Assembly (NCBI RefSeq): GCF_009498455.1
Contig: NZ_CP045644.1
Coordinates: forward strand, 1,116,001-1,180,000
DNA: 64,000 nucleotides
Direction of reading: 5' to 3'
DNA from: Variovorax paradoxus
GTDB taxonomy: Bacteria > Pseudomonadota > Gammaproteobacteria > Burkholderiales > Burkholderiaceae_C
In this document: piece after piece, positions 1 to 10,856 of the stretch
Numbering within the stretch: the stretch's first letter is position 1
Layout of the letters: each line of letters opens with the position of its first letter
Position numbers and translations under genes: made by a program
The notes under the pieces: model-generated
What the model saw: the letters and a program-made list of their open reading frames with translations, nothing else
The model's database searches: none
Told to the model about the DNA's origin: nothing

Positions 1-882
1 GAACGCGAGCCGCAGCGGCACGGGCTGCATGCGCTGCGCTTGCGGATGCGCCTCGCGCAGGTGGCGTGCGAACTCCGGCGTCCAGCCATCGACGAGCACC
101 GCCGTGCGGCCCTCGGGACCGACGTCGATCGGCGGACGATGGCGGAAGCACGCGGTCTGGTCGCAGCTCAGGCAGCCGCGCGCCAACGGCAACGCGGTGG
201 CCGTGTCGTCGTTCGTTCGCCGCAGCGTGACAGGCTCAGTGGGCACCGCCAGCGGCGTGCGCGCACGAATGCGCACCACGAGCTCGGTGTCGGTCAGCGC
301 CACTTCGAGCCGCCACGCCTGCCTGGCGCGCAACTTGAGGTCGACGTAGTTCCAGAACACCGTTGCATCGATGGCGTCGCCGTCTGGCGCGTCCGCCTGC
401 TCGATGCGCGCCGTGTGGCCGTGGCGCTCGACCAGCTCGAAGCCCGCGCGCACAGCCACGGTGGCGAGTGCGTTCGACAGCTGGCACAGCCCGCCGGCCA
501 GCGTCGGCACCACGCAGCCGCCGCGCACCTCGCGCCCGACCACGAAGCCGCGCCCTGCCGCCGGCCGCCCCAGCTGGCGCCAGAAGCTCAGCACTTCGCC
601 GGCCGGCACCTCGATGGCGTCGAAAGCAGATCGCGCCACGCGCAGGTTCTGCACCTTGCCGGCGACCAAGGGGAATTCGTCGGCACGGCCGTCGGACCAC
701 AGCGGGGTTCGGTACTGCGCAAGCACCGGCGCATCGGCCAGTGCGTGTTGGCCGCAGGGCCAGCGGCGGGCCGAGGGCCGCAGGGTTTCGCGCAGGGCGT
801 GGGCCGTGGCGAGCAGCCGCGAGCGCAGCCAGAAGTCGATCGCATCGATGCGGCGCGGCGGCTGCCAGGCCTGCACGCTCAC
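1..882 (-). CDS. VanW-like protein (partial, C-terminus beyond window)
   Basis: Read from a GTG at 882, the frame is open for 294 codons to the left edge, so the C-terminus is missing. The middle carries the VanW hallmark: a GREVRGGCVVPTLAGG stretch, then LCQLSNALATVAVRAG, an ERHGHTARIE segment and an FWNYVDLKLR strand. VanW was named from the vancomycin gene cluster, but its biochemical role is unknown and homologues are common in bacteria without resistance. The GTG overlaps the stop of the upstream gene as GTGA (879-882), so the two are translationally coupled. A second in-frame GTG lies two codons later (876). I see no signal peptide. The family call is fairly firm; function is unknown. 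Confidence 0.72.
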   Translation of the reverse strand, partial: MSVQAWQPPRRIDAIDFWLRSRLLATAHALRETLRPSARRWPCGQHALADAPVLAQYRTPLWSDGRADEFPLVAGKVQNLRVARSAFDAIEVPAGEVLSFWRQLGRPAAGRGFVVGREVRGGCVVPTLAGGLCQLSNALATVAVRAGFELVERHGHTARIEQADAPDGDAIDATVFWNYVDLKLRARQAWRLEVALTDTELVVRIRARTPLAVPTEPVTLRRTNDDTATALPLARGCLSCDQTACFRHRPPIDVGPEGRTAVLVDGWTPEFARHLREAHPQAQRMQPVPLRLAF

Positions 883-1520
883 GCGGTGGGGCCTCGCTTG
901 CGCCATTGGCCGAGGTCGGCTTCGATGCGCTCGTTGATGTTGCCGCTCCATTGCGCGCCGAAGCCGGCGTCGCGCAGCAGCTCGACGATGCGATGGCCGA
1001 CCACGACGGTGTTGGCTTCGCGCTGCGCGATCTCGGGGATCATGCCGCCGCTGAAGGCAAGGTAGAGGCGGCCGTTGTGCACGGCGCCATCGAGATCCTG
1101 TGCGTGATAGAAGCAGCAGCCGCGAATGCCCGACTCGAGCCTTCCGGCCGCGCGCCACTGCTCGCGCACGTCGTCGTGACCGTCGGACAGCGTGTTGCCG
1201 GCGCGGTGCAGGGCGATGATGTTCTCGCTGCGCAATTGGGCGAACACGGCGTCGAGCCGGTCGTACTCGGTCTGCGCGGGCCACTGCGCCTCGGCGGCGC
1301 GCTTGGCGGCGCAGGCGCGCGTGGTCTCGGCCTTGATCCAGGCGCGGTCCTCGGGCGTGAGCTCATCGGGATCGAGGTACTCGTCGGTGATCATCCAGCC
1401 GATGTCGGCATCGGCGTGGAAGCCGCTCCACACCAGGTCGTGGATGCGTCCGCGCGTGTCTTCGGGGTCGAGAGTGAGGGCCATGCGTAGTGGGTCGTCG
1501 CTTGGTTGGCGACGGGTCAT
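879..1520 (-). CDS. Hypothetical protein, DUF6891-like
   Basis: This 213-residue soluble, acidic protein has no signal peptide or membrane segment. Its conserved-looking core is a GCCFYHAQDLDGAV segment followed by LYLAFSGG, then a C-terminal VVVGHRIVELLRDAG helix and a WSGNINERI strand. That pattern fits small uncharacterised proteins of the DUF6891 type, recalled from memory rather than searched. The ATG at 1520 (MTRRQ) was chosen. An ATG at 1484 (MALTL) is equally possible because neither has a strong ribosome-binding site, and an upstream extension to 1733 looks non-coding. It overlaps the VanW-like gene by four bases and probably forms a two-gene operon with it. No function can be assigned. 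Confidence 0.7.
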   Translation of the reverse strand: MTRRQPSDDPLRMALTLDPEDTRGRIHDLVWSGFHADADIGWMITDEYLDPDELTPEDRAWIKAETTRACAAKRAAEAQWPAQTEYDRLDAVFAQLRSENIIALHRAGNTLSDGHDDVREQWRAAGRLESGIRGCCFYHAQDLDGAVHNGRLYLAFSGGMIPEIAQREANTVVVGHRIVELLRDAGFGAQWSGNINERIEADLGQWRKRGPTA

Positions 1521-1694
1521 GCTTTCATTTTTCGCGGTCGGAACGACGCTCGATTCTCGCGTGTCCGCACCGCGGCGCTGCGTTAATGCGAAAGCATGCG
1601 CTCTGGCGGCCGTCCCTCCCGCGCCCAAATCATGAGGGATGCGCAAGGCCAAGGCAATGTGACTTTCGGCCAAGATTTCACGGTCATGGCCCAT

Positions 1695-1728
1695 GAAAAA
1701 AGCCGACCCTGCGTTGGCAGGGCCGGCT
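1695..1728 (-). terminator. Rho-independent terminator of the secreted repeat protein gene
   Basis: Read on the minus strand, a 12-bp stem with one G-T wobble (arms 1717-1728 and 1701-1712, 4-nt loop) is followed by six T residues. It lies about 55 bp past the stop of the gene ending at 1782. Confidence 0.75.
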
Positions 1729-1781
1729 TTCATGAAGACCTGAAGCGTTCGCCGAGTGCATCGGCGAGCCGTTCGGACCGC

Positions 1782-2162
1782 TTACAGCGGCAGTGCGTCG
1801 CCGTGGGCAGCAGCGCGGGCGGCGGCGCGAACCGCAGCGCGGTCGATGGTGCTGGCAACGATCGGGGCCACGCCCGACGAAGCACCTTCGGCGTACGGGT
1901 CGGCGCTGTGTGCAGCGGCGACGGCATCGGCACGGACGGCAGCGCGGCTGGTCGACGAGACGATCACTTGCGCGGGGCCTGCATTGGCGCCGGTGGCGTA
2001 CGGGTTGGCGCTGTGTGCGGCCACGACGGCTTGGGCAGCGACGTCGGCGCGGCTGGCGGCCGAGGTCAGTTGATGCACGCCTTCATAGCTTTCGGCATGG
2101 GCGGCGCCGGCAACGGCCATCAGGGCAACAGCAACGGCGGAGAGGATCTTCGAGGCGGTCAT
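1782..2162 (-). CDS. Small secreted Ala-rich protein with internal repeats
   Basis: The 126-residue precursor has a clear Sec signal peptide (MTASKILSAVAVALMAVAGAAHA, cleavage after AHA near residue 23). The mature part is built of about three imperfect repeats of roughly 33 residues centred on AVxAAHSA(N/D)PYAxGA. The third copy decays after ARAAAHG. It resembles the small DUF4148-type exported proteins of Burkholderiales, whose role is unknown. The ATG at 2162 is preceded by a GGAAG box seven bases upstream; a TTG seven codons earlier is possible but less likely. The gene stands alone, with its own terminator at 1695-1728. No enzyme motif is visible. Confidence 0.75.
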   Translation of the reverse strand: MTASKILSAVAVALMAVAGAAHAESYEGVHQLTSAASRADVAAQAVVAAHSANPYATGANAGPAQVIVSSTSRAAVRADAVAAAHSADPYAEGASSGVAPIVASTIDRAAVRAAARAAAHGDALPL

Positions 2163-2639
2163 TTGGATTTCTTCCTTCTTCAATTCAGTTCAAGTTCTTG
2201 CTTTGGATGTCGAACCGGTCTTGGGTGGGTCACCGCCCCTCTGTTCTTTTTCGGAGGGCGGCCACCTCGCTCGGGGCCCTGTTCACCCAGATCAGCTTTG
2301 AGGGCTGGTCCGTGAGATGAATTGTGCGCCGTCATCTAGGTAAAAACCCGTAGCGAAACGAACCACGGTGTTCACAGATTCGAAACAATTGAAGCGGAAT
2401 GGGGCGCAAAGCCGTTTGTGGAGGGGGAAAACAAAAGCGCGTCGGGTTCGGGAACGCGCAATTGCCCACACGCTGCCTGCCGTAAAGCAAGCCAACCTCC
2501 TCGCCAACTTTCAGACACATGGGTGGCTGTCTGACACAAGCGTTTGCTTTGGCGGTGTAGTTTGTTTCTGTTCTTCACTCCACAGACACAAACAGAATCG
2601 CCGGCCCTGCCCGTCAGTGCGGCGCGTCCGTTTCCCGAC
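2163..2639. other. Intergenic region between divergent genes
   Basis: About 480 bases separate the secreted repeat protein (minus) from the receiver-domain protein (plus). Base composition is visibly lower in GC than the neighbours, with AT-rich blocks near 2330-2400 and 2545-2590. Promoters for both genes must lie here. I could not fix a convincing -35/-10 pair, and short frames in it look non-coding. Confidence 0.6.
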
Positions 2640-3116
2640 ATGAGCGCGACCACCCAATTCTCGTTTGACGCCGCAGCTGGCTCTCCCAGCAGCGCCAATG
2701 CGCCCTCCTTCGACGTCCCGGCGCCGTCCATCGAAACAGCCCCGGCCGACGGTCGACCCTTGCGCATCCTCGTCGTGGAGGACGATGCAGACGCCCTGGC
2801 CACGACGATCGCCGCGGTGCAGGCGCTGGGCCATTGGGCCACCGGCGTGACGAGTGCCGAATCGGCGATGACGCGCTACTTGCCGGGCGCCTTCGATCTG
2901 CTGCTGCTCGACGTCGGTCTTCCGGGCCTGTCGGGTCGCGACCTGACGGAGAGCATTTTGGCCATCGAACGCATTCCCGTCGTGTTCGCATCGGGCAATG
3001 CGTCGCCCACGACGGCCCTGCCCGGGTGTGCATGGTTGCGCAAGCCTTTCACGCTCGACGAGCTCAACGACGTGTTGTCCGTGGTGCCTCTGCAGCCCAT
3101 CCGCGACGCCGCCTGA
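2640..3116 (+). CDS. Stand-alone response-regulator receiver domain protein
   Basis: The 158-residue protein has a low-complexity Ala/Ser/Pro N-terminus (residues 1-38) and then a single CheY-like receiver domain (about 42-150). Acidic pair D48-D49 sits in ILVVEDDAD, the phospho-acceptor is D91 in LLLLDVGLPG, the switch Ser is S118 in FASGN, and the conserved Lys is K135 in LRKPF. There is no output domain, so it should act by protein-protein contact or phosphotransfer. No histidine kinase is adjacent, so its partner is unknown. The ATG at 2640 precedes MSATTQ; an upstream in-frame extension reads as non-coding. Confidence 0.85.
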   Translation: MSATTQFSFDAAAGSPSSANAPSFDVPAPSIETAPADGRPLRILVVEDDADALATTIAAVQALGHWATGVTSAESAMTRYLPGAFDLLLLDVGLPGLSGRDLTESILAIERIPVVFASGNASPTTALPGCAWLRKPFTLDELNDVLSVVPLQPIRDAA

Positions 3117-3151
3117 GGGCAATCCGAAGGCCTCGCGAGTTTCGACAAATG

Positions 3152-3185
3152 AAAAAAAGGCCCGCCCTCGAAAGAGCGAGCCTTT
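3152..3185 (-). terminator. Rho-independent terminator of ssb
   Basis: On the minus strand a GC-rich stem (AAAGGCTCG pairing imperfectly with CGAG-GGCGGGCCTTT) is followed by seven T residues. It lies 25 bp after the ssb stop and converges on the receiver gene end. Confidence 0.75.
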
Positions 3186-3209
3186 GTTGACCCACGCGAA
3201 AAGTCTGCT

Positions 3210-3764
3210 TCAGAACGGAATGTCGTCGTCCATGTCGTCGAAGCCCGACGACGACTTGGCCGGAGCCTGGCGCGGTGCCGGTGCCGGCGCGCGCGGTGCG
3301 GCTGCTGCGGGGGCACGCGGGGCGTAACCGCCACCGCCACCGCCGCCACCCTGCGAATAACCGCCGCCACCACCGCCTTGCGAGTAGCCGCCGTCGTCCT
3401 CCGGACCGCCCGACGGGCCGCCCTGGCCCTGGCGGCTGCCCAGCATCTGCATCTGGTCGGCGCGGATTTCGGTGGTGTACTTTTCGATGCCGTCCTTGTC
3501 GGTCCACTTGCGCGTGCGCAGCGAGCCTTCGACGTACACCTGCGAGCCCTTGCGCAGGTACTGGCCGGCGATTTCGGCCAGGCGGCCGTTGAACACGATG
3601 CGGTGCCATTCGGTGGCTTCGCGCATCTCACCGCTTTGCTTGTCTTTCCAGCGATCGGTGGTGGCCACGGTGACGTTTGCGACCTGATCGCCGCTCGGGA
3701 AGGTCCGCATTTCGGGGTCGCGCCCCAGGTTGCCGACGACGATGACTTTATTGACCGATGCCAT
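3210..3764 (-). CDS. ssb: Single-stranded DNA-binding protein
   Basis: This 184-residue SSB binds and protects single-stranded DNA in replication, recombination and repair. The N-terminal OB fold (about 1-110) begins [20 protein letters not shown] and contains the family strands [21 protein letters not shown] and [16 protein letters not shown] Gly-rich flexible linker (about 115-150) follows, with YSQGGGGGG repeats. The tip is the acidic MDDDIPF that docks replication and repair partners. The ATG at 3764 was chosen over a GTG two codons upstream. It is divergent from the ClC gene and about 1.6 kb from uvrA, the neighbourhood typical of beta-proteobacteria. Confidence 0.97.
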   Translation of the reverse strand: MASVNKVIVVGNLGRDPEMRTFPSGDQVANVTVATTDRWKDKQSGEMREATEWHRIVFNGRLAEIAGQYLRKGSQVYVEGSLRTRKWTDKDGIEKYTTEIRADQMQMLGSRQGQGGPSGGPEDDGGYSQGGGGGGYSQGGGGGGGGYAPRAPAAAAPRAPAPAPRQAPAKSSSGFDDMDDDIPF

Positions 3765-3921
3765 ATGCACTGCCCCTGATAAGTAGATGAAGGAGGAGGT
3801 TGAGAGGAACCCTCCATTCTGCCTGAACGGACGCCGGCGCCCGCCCGGGCGTCCGGTGTCCCCGGCCTACAGCCTGGCGCCCCGGCCGATGCCAGAATGA
3901 ACACCCTCCCCCGCCCGCCCG

Positions 3922-5301
3922 ATGAACCACGAGCCCGACTTCCTCGAACACCTGCGCGCCGAGCTGTCCAGCGGGCGCATCTGGCTCGACCGGGCCATCG
4001 TGCTGGGTTACGCCATTGCGGCCGGGCTGTTCGTGGTGGGCTTCACGCTCGCCAGCGACTGGGTCTTCGGCGCCTTCCACCGCTTCTACGCCGCCTGGCC
4101 CTGGGCGGTGCTACTGACCACGCCGGCAATCACCGCCGGTATCGTCTGGTGCACGCTGCGCTTCTTCCCCGGCGCGGGCGGCTCGGGCATTCCGCAGATC
4201 AAGGCGGCGCTGCATCCGGCGCTGCCCGAGGAGCGCCGCTTCCTGTTTGCCTCGCTGCGTCTCACCGTCGCCAAGATCGGCCTGGGCGTGGCGGGCTTTG
4301 CCGCCGGGCTGTCGATCGGGCGCGAGGGCCCGTCGGTGCAGGTGGCGGCCGGGGTCATGCAGCACGCCCGGCGCTGGCTGTCGCCCCAGACGCCGATCGA
4401 CGGGCGGGCACTGCTGGTGGCCGGCGGCGCGGCCGGCATCGCGGCGGCCTTCAACGCACCGCTGGCGGGCGTGGTGTTCGCCATCGAGGAGCTGTCGGGC
4501 CGGCTCGAGGCGCGCTCCAGCGGCCTGATCATCACGGCCATCGTGCTGGCGGGGCTGGTGGCGGTCTCGGTGTTCGGCAATGCCAGCTACTTCGGCGTGA
4601 TCCGCGTGCCCCGGCTGGGCTGGGACGCGCTCGGCCCCGGCCTGCTGGTGGCGCTGCTCAGCGGCGCCGCGGGCGGGCTGTTCGCGCGACTGCTGAGCGC
4701 CTCGCTGACCGGCGCGCCCGGGCGGCTCAACCGCTGGCGCGCGCGCTTCCCGGTGCGCTTCGCGGCGGCCGGCGGGCTGGCCATCGCGGTCATCGGGCTG
4801 GTCACGGGCGGCGCGACCTTCGGCGCAGGCTCCGAGGCGGTCAAGCAGATGCTGCAGGGCCACGACGAGCTCACGCCGCTGTACACCGTGCTGAAGTTCG
4901 TCGCCACCTGGCTCACGGCCTGGTGCGGCGTGCCGGGCGGCATCTTCGCGCCCTCGCTGTCGATCGGCGCGGGCATCGGCGACGCCGTGGCCCGGCTGGC
5001 CAGCAGCGACCTCGGTCCGGCGCTGATCGCCATGGGCATGGCCGGCTTCCTGGCCGCTGTGACGCAGGCGCCGCTCACGGCCTTCATCATCGTGATGGAG
5101 ATGGTCGACGGCCACGCCATGGTGCTGAGCCTGATGGCCGCCGCGCTGCTGGCCAGCCTGGTCTCGCGCATGATCAGCCGGCCGTTGTACGAAACCCTGG
5201 CCGAATTCATGGTGGGACGCGCCATCGCCGCCTCCAAGCCGGTGCGGCCGCCCGCACCGGACGCCCCTGCTGCTTCTGCGCCGTCCAGCCCTTCGCCATG
5301 A
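3922..5301 (+). CDS. ClC-family chloride channel/antiporter
   Basis: This 459-residue multi-pass membrane protein carries all three ClC signatures. GSGIP (residues 87-91) and GREGP (133-137, gating glutamate E135) are present, and GGIFAP (339-344) lines the chloride site. A Tyr in SRPLYE near the C-terminus matches the inner chloride-coordinating Tyr, and an EE pair after the second signature fits the proton-pathway glutamate, so H+/Cl- exchange is more likely than a pure channel. There is no CBS domain. The C-terminal tail (after about 440) is a short Pro/Ala-rich extension. ssb is divergent upstream, and the uvrA start follows 54 bases after the stop. Confidence 0.92.
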   Translation: MNHEPDFLEHLRAELSSGRIWLDRAIVLGYAIAAGLFVVGFTLASDWVFGAFHRFYAAWPWAVLLTTPAITAGIVWCTLRFFPGAGGSGIPQIKAALHPALPEERRFLFASLRLTVAKIGLGVAGFAAGLSIGREGPSVQVAAGVMQHARRWLSPQTPIDGRALLVAGGAAGIAAAFNAPLAGVVFAIEELSGRLEARSSGLIITAIVLAGLVAVSVFGNASYFGVIRVPRLGWDALGPGLLVALLSGAAGGLFARLLSASLTGAPGRLNRWRARFPVRFAAAGGLAIAVIGLVTGGATFGAGSEAVKQMLQGHDELTPLYTVLKFVATWLTAWCGVPGGIFAPSLSIGAGIGDAVARLASSDLGPALIAMGMAGFLAAVTQAPLTAFIIVMEMVDGHAMVLSLMAAALLASLVSRMISRPLYETLAEFMVGRAIAASKPVRPPAPDAPAASAPSSPSP

Positions 5302-5355
5302 CAGACGGGGCCAGCCCCTCTATCATGTCCGGTTGCCCTCGGACGACCGCACCCC

Positions 5356-8418
<3,063 letters not shown>

Positions 8419-8421
8419 GAG

Positions 8422-8447
8422 CCGATTGAGCGGCAACGCTCAATCGG
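8422..8447. terminator. Perfect 11-bp hairpin with GCAA loop after uvrA
   Basis: Arms 8422-8432 and 8437-8447 pair perfectly around a GNRA-type GCAA loop. It lies between the convergent uvrA and PIN genes and overlaps the PIN stop codon. There is no T-tract on either side, so intrinsic termination is uncertain; it may instead shield the mRNA ends. Confidence 0.5.
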
Positions 8448-8928
8448 ACGAGTCGCTCAACAAACCGCGCTGTCCGTTCTCGAACCAGGCGGTGTCGAAG
8501 CCATCCGCCAGCAAGATGGGCTTCACGCTGCTGGTGCCTGCCTTGTTCAACCGGTCCACATACTTCACCAACGTCTGCGCGTCCTCGGTGAGGATGTGCG
8601 TCAGTGATTCGCAGATGGCCTGAGCGATCAGCTTGATATCGTCTTTGACTGCGCTTCGATCGTCTCCGACGTCCCGCTTGAGATCCCGCATCAACAGACC
8701 CGCCGTCATGGCATAGTCAATGTTGAACGGCAGCACTTCGAAATTGCGCAAAGGCAAATCGGTCACCGCTTGTTTGACCTGAAATTCCGAAGCAGCGATC
8801 GCCGAGAGATAAAGAGGAACACCACGCTTCAAAGCTTCGCGAAGATAGCTGACCGCAGTTTGATGATGTGCGCGTGCCGGGTCGGCCAGCGAAATCAGAT
8901 AGCTCGTATCGAGCAGGATCGCACTCAC
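8440..8928 (-). CDS. PIN-domain protein (putative ribonuclease/toxin-like)
   Basis: The 162-residue protein opens MSAILLDTSYLISLAD, the standard first strand of a PIN nuclease. The four acidic metal-binding positions are visible: D7, E48 (AASEF), D97 (KDDIKLIAQA) and D116 (ILTEDAQTL). PIN proteins are metal-dependent RNases, often VapC-type toxins or rRNA-processing enzymes. It starts at a GTG at 8928 that overlaps the stop of the upstream broken gene as GTGA, so expression would be coupled to that gene. The upstream gene is not a recognisable VapB/Phd antitoxin, so calling this a toxin is only an inference. The locus has noticeably lower GC than its neighbours, suggesting transfer. Confidence 0.8.
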   Translation of the reverse strand: MSAILLDTSYLISLADPARAHHQTAVSYLREALKRGVPLYLSAIAASEFQVKQAVTDLPLRNFEVLPFNIDYAMTAGLLMRDLKRDVGDDRSAVKDDIKLIAQAICESLTHILTEDAQTLVKYVDRLNKAGTSSVKPILLADGFDTAWFENGQRGLLSDSSD

Positions 8929-9694
8929 TCCTTGCTTCCCCGAAGCTCGTCAACCCACGCTCCAGCGTCAGGTACGTCACGCCACGCCTTGGCGCCGCGT
9001 TGAATCAGACGGTCAAGGTCTTTCTGTTGGAGCTGGCTTTCGTGCTCGACAAATTCCAACAGCCTGGCGCCTCGGTATTCGCGCGTCACGACGTTGTATT
9101 CCGCAACGATCCTGATCATCGCCGGCTTGTAAAGGCGATTGACCTTTTCGTCTCGCAGCATTTCGCGAGCAGCATCGACCAACAACGCCTTGCCGTCTGG
9201 CAGACGAATGTGGGCATTCGGCCTTGCATGCCCCCCATGTCTTCAATCTCACCGCGCACATAGCGTTCGACACGCACCCACTGGTCGGCATCGTCAGCTC
9301 TGAAATCGGACTCGGCGCTGATCACGATGGCCGTGGGGAGAAAGTCTGCCGCAATGCTCACGCGCCAACGGCGGCTGCCACGCGCACTCTTCTGCCACCG
9401 CTCCATCACTGCGCGCCGCTTCGGTCCGACACCATCCATCTCCTGGGTGCTGGCGAGCTTTCGCAAGTCATTCATCAAAACGGGGTTGGCAGTTGGCGCC
9501 GTGCGAAAGGCCAACGATCCCTTTTCAACAGAGACATCAAGCGTCGAGGTATCGACGTCATTGCTGTCCCCGCGAAGAAATTCATCCACGTCCTTGGCAA
9601 AGCTGCGCAACACGGACAGCGGCACTCTGTCGGGCGAGATTCCATATCCAGCCGACTCATCGTGCAAAGCTATCAACAACTCTTGCGCTTCCAT
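8925..9694 (-). pseudogene. Gene of unknown function split by a +/-1 frameshift at a G6 run
   Basis: Translation from the ATG at 9694 (MEAQELLIALHDES) runs well to about 9235, then switches to nonsense. The natural continuation sits in another frame: PNAHIRLPDGKALL, then VDAAREMLRDEKVNRLYK, ending ELRGSKE at 8925. The switch falls at or just after a run of six G (minus strand; 9231-9236). One extra G would give D-M-G-G-H-A-R-P-N-A-H-I-R and restore a single 256-residue protein. It could be a real mutation, a slippage-prone switch or a sequencing error. The intact protein would be soluble and coupled by GTGA overlap to the PIN gene. I do not recognise its family. Confidence 0.7.
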
Positions 9695-9796
9695 CGGGTC
9701 ATTTTAGGGGTCCAAGCAGCTTACGTGTAGAGGCGTTCCAAGCGCGGCCATGCTGCCGCCAGCACGAATGCGCGGGCCGCGCCACAATCGCGGCCC

Positions 9797-10684
9797 ATGC
9801 CTTCCTTCACCCCGCGCCAGTTCGTTCTTCTTGTCCTCCTCACCCTCGCGTGGGGCTTCAACTGGCCGGTGATGAAACTCGGCGTGGCCGACTACCCGCC
9901 GCTGGCCTTTCGCGCGATTTCGATCTGGCTGGGCGTGCCCGTGCTGGCGATGGCGCTGGTGGTGATGAAGGTGCCGTTCCGCGTGCCGCGCAGCGCGTGG
10001 CCCGAGCTGGTGTGGCTGGGCGCGACCAACATGTTCGTCTGGCACGCCTGCATCATCCTCGCGGTGAAGGCGCTCTCGGGCGGGCGCGCCGCGATCCTGG
10101 GCTACACGATGCCGGTGTTCTCCGCGGTCATCGGCGCGCTGCTGTTCTCGGCCGTGCTCACGCGCCGCGCATGGACCGGCGTGGGCGCCTGCGCCATCGG
10201 CGTCGGGCTGCTGCTGTGGCACGAACTCACCGACTTCGCAGGCCGTCCCGGCTACGTGGCGCTGGCACTGGTGGCCGCCGCCACCTGGGCGCTGGGCACG
10301 CAGCTTCTGCGCCACACGCGCATCGGCCTGCCGACGCTCACGCTCTCGTTCTGGATGACGGCCATGACGGCCGTGGTGATGACGGTGCTGTCGCTCCTGT
10401 TCGAGCGCGATCAATGGCGCTCGCCGGGCGCCGTGACCTGGGGATCGATCGCCTACAACGCGGTGCTGATCTTCGGCTTCGCGCACGCGGCCTGGTTCTA
10501 CCTGGCGCGTGGCCTGCCGCCGGTGGCCTCGACCTTGAGCGTGATGTTCATCCCCGTGCTCGGCGTGTTCAGCGGCGCGGTGTGGCTCGGCGAGGTCGTG
10601 CACTGGCAGGACTGGGTGGCGGTGGCGCTGATGATGGTCGCCATCGCCTCGGTGCTGCTGCCTGCGCGCGCTGCCAAGAGCTGA
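9797..10684 (+). CDS. EamA/DMT-family transporter
   Basis: The 295-residue integral membrane protein has about ten hydrophobic helices arranged as two EamA repeats (about 8-135 and 150-290). The first begins LTLAWGFNWPVMKLG, the usual drug/metabolite transporter opening (TxxWGxNxxxxK). The second repeat ends with FSGAVWLGEVVHWQDWVAVALMM, matching the typical GExxxxxxxxG segment. Such proteins usually export amino acids or other small metabolites, or import nucleosides; the substrate cannot be read from sequence. The ATG at 9797 lies right at the first helix. It is divergent from the broken gene (102 bp between starts) and appears monocistronic. Confidence 0.88.
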   Translation: MPSFTPRQFVLLVLLTLAWGFNWPVMKLGVADYPPLAFRAISIWLGVPVLAMALVVMKVPFRVPRSAWPELVWLGATNMFVWHACIILAVKALSGGRAAILGYTMPVFSAVIGALLFSAVLTRRAWTGVGACAIGVGLLLWHELTDFAGRPGYVALALVAAATWALGTQLLRHTRIGLPTLTLSFWMTAMTAVVMTVLSLLFERDQWRSPGAVTWGSIAYNAVLIFGFAHAAWFYLARGLPPVASTLSVMFIPVLGVFSGAVWLGEVVHWQDWVAVALMMVAIASVLLPARAAKS

Positions 10685-10856
10685 GCGCGAAGCGCGCGCC
10701 GCCAGGCGCAAAAAGGCTGCGCCATCGGCACGTCAAAAGCATTACAGGCGCCCCCTGAAAATTGACCCTTTGCTGGGCAAAAGTCTCGTTTCGAGCGTCT
10801 TCGATTCCTAGAATTCGGCTGCTTTTTATTGCAACTGAATCTCATTAAGGATCGAA

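Noticed and set aside
2368..2643. Short open frames in the 2163-2639 spacer
   Set aside because: No ribosome-binding site, no recognisable protein features, and both flanking genes need promoters there.
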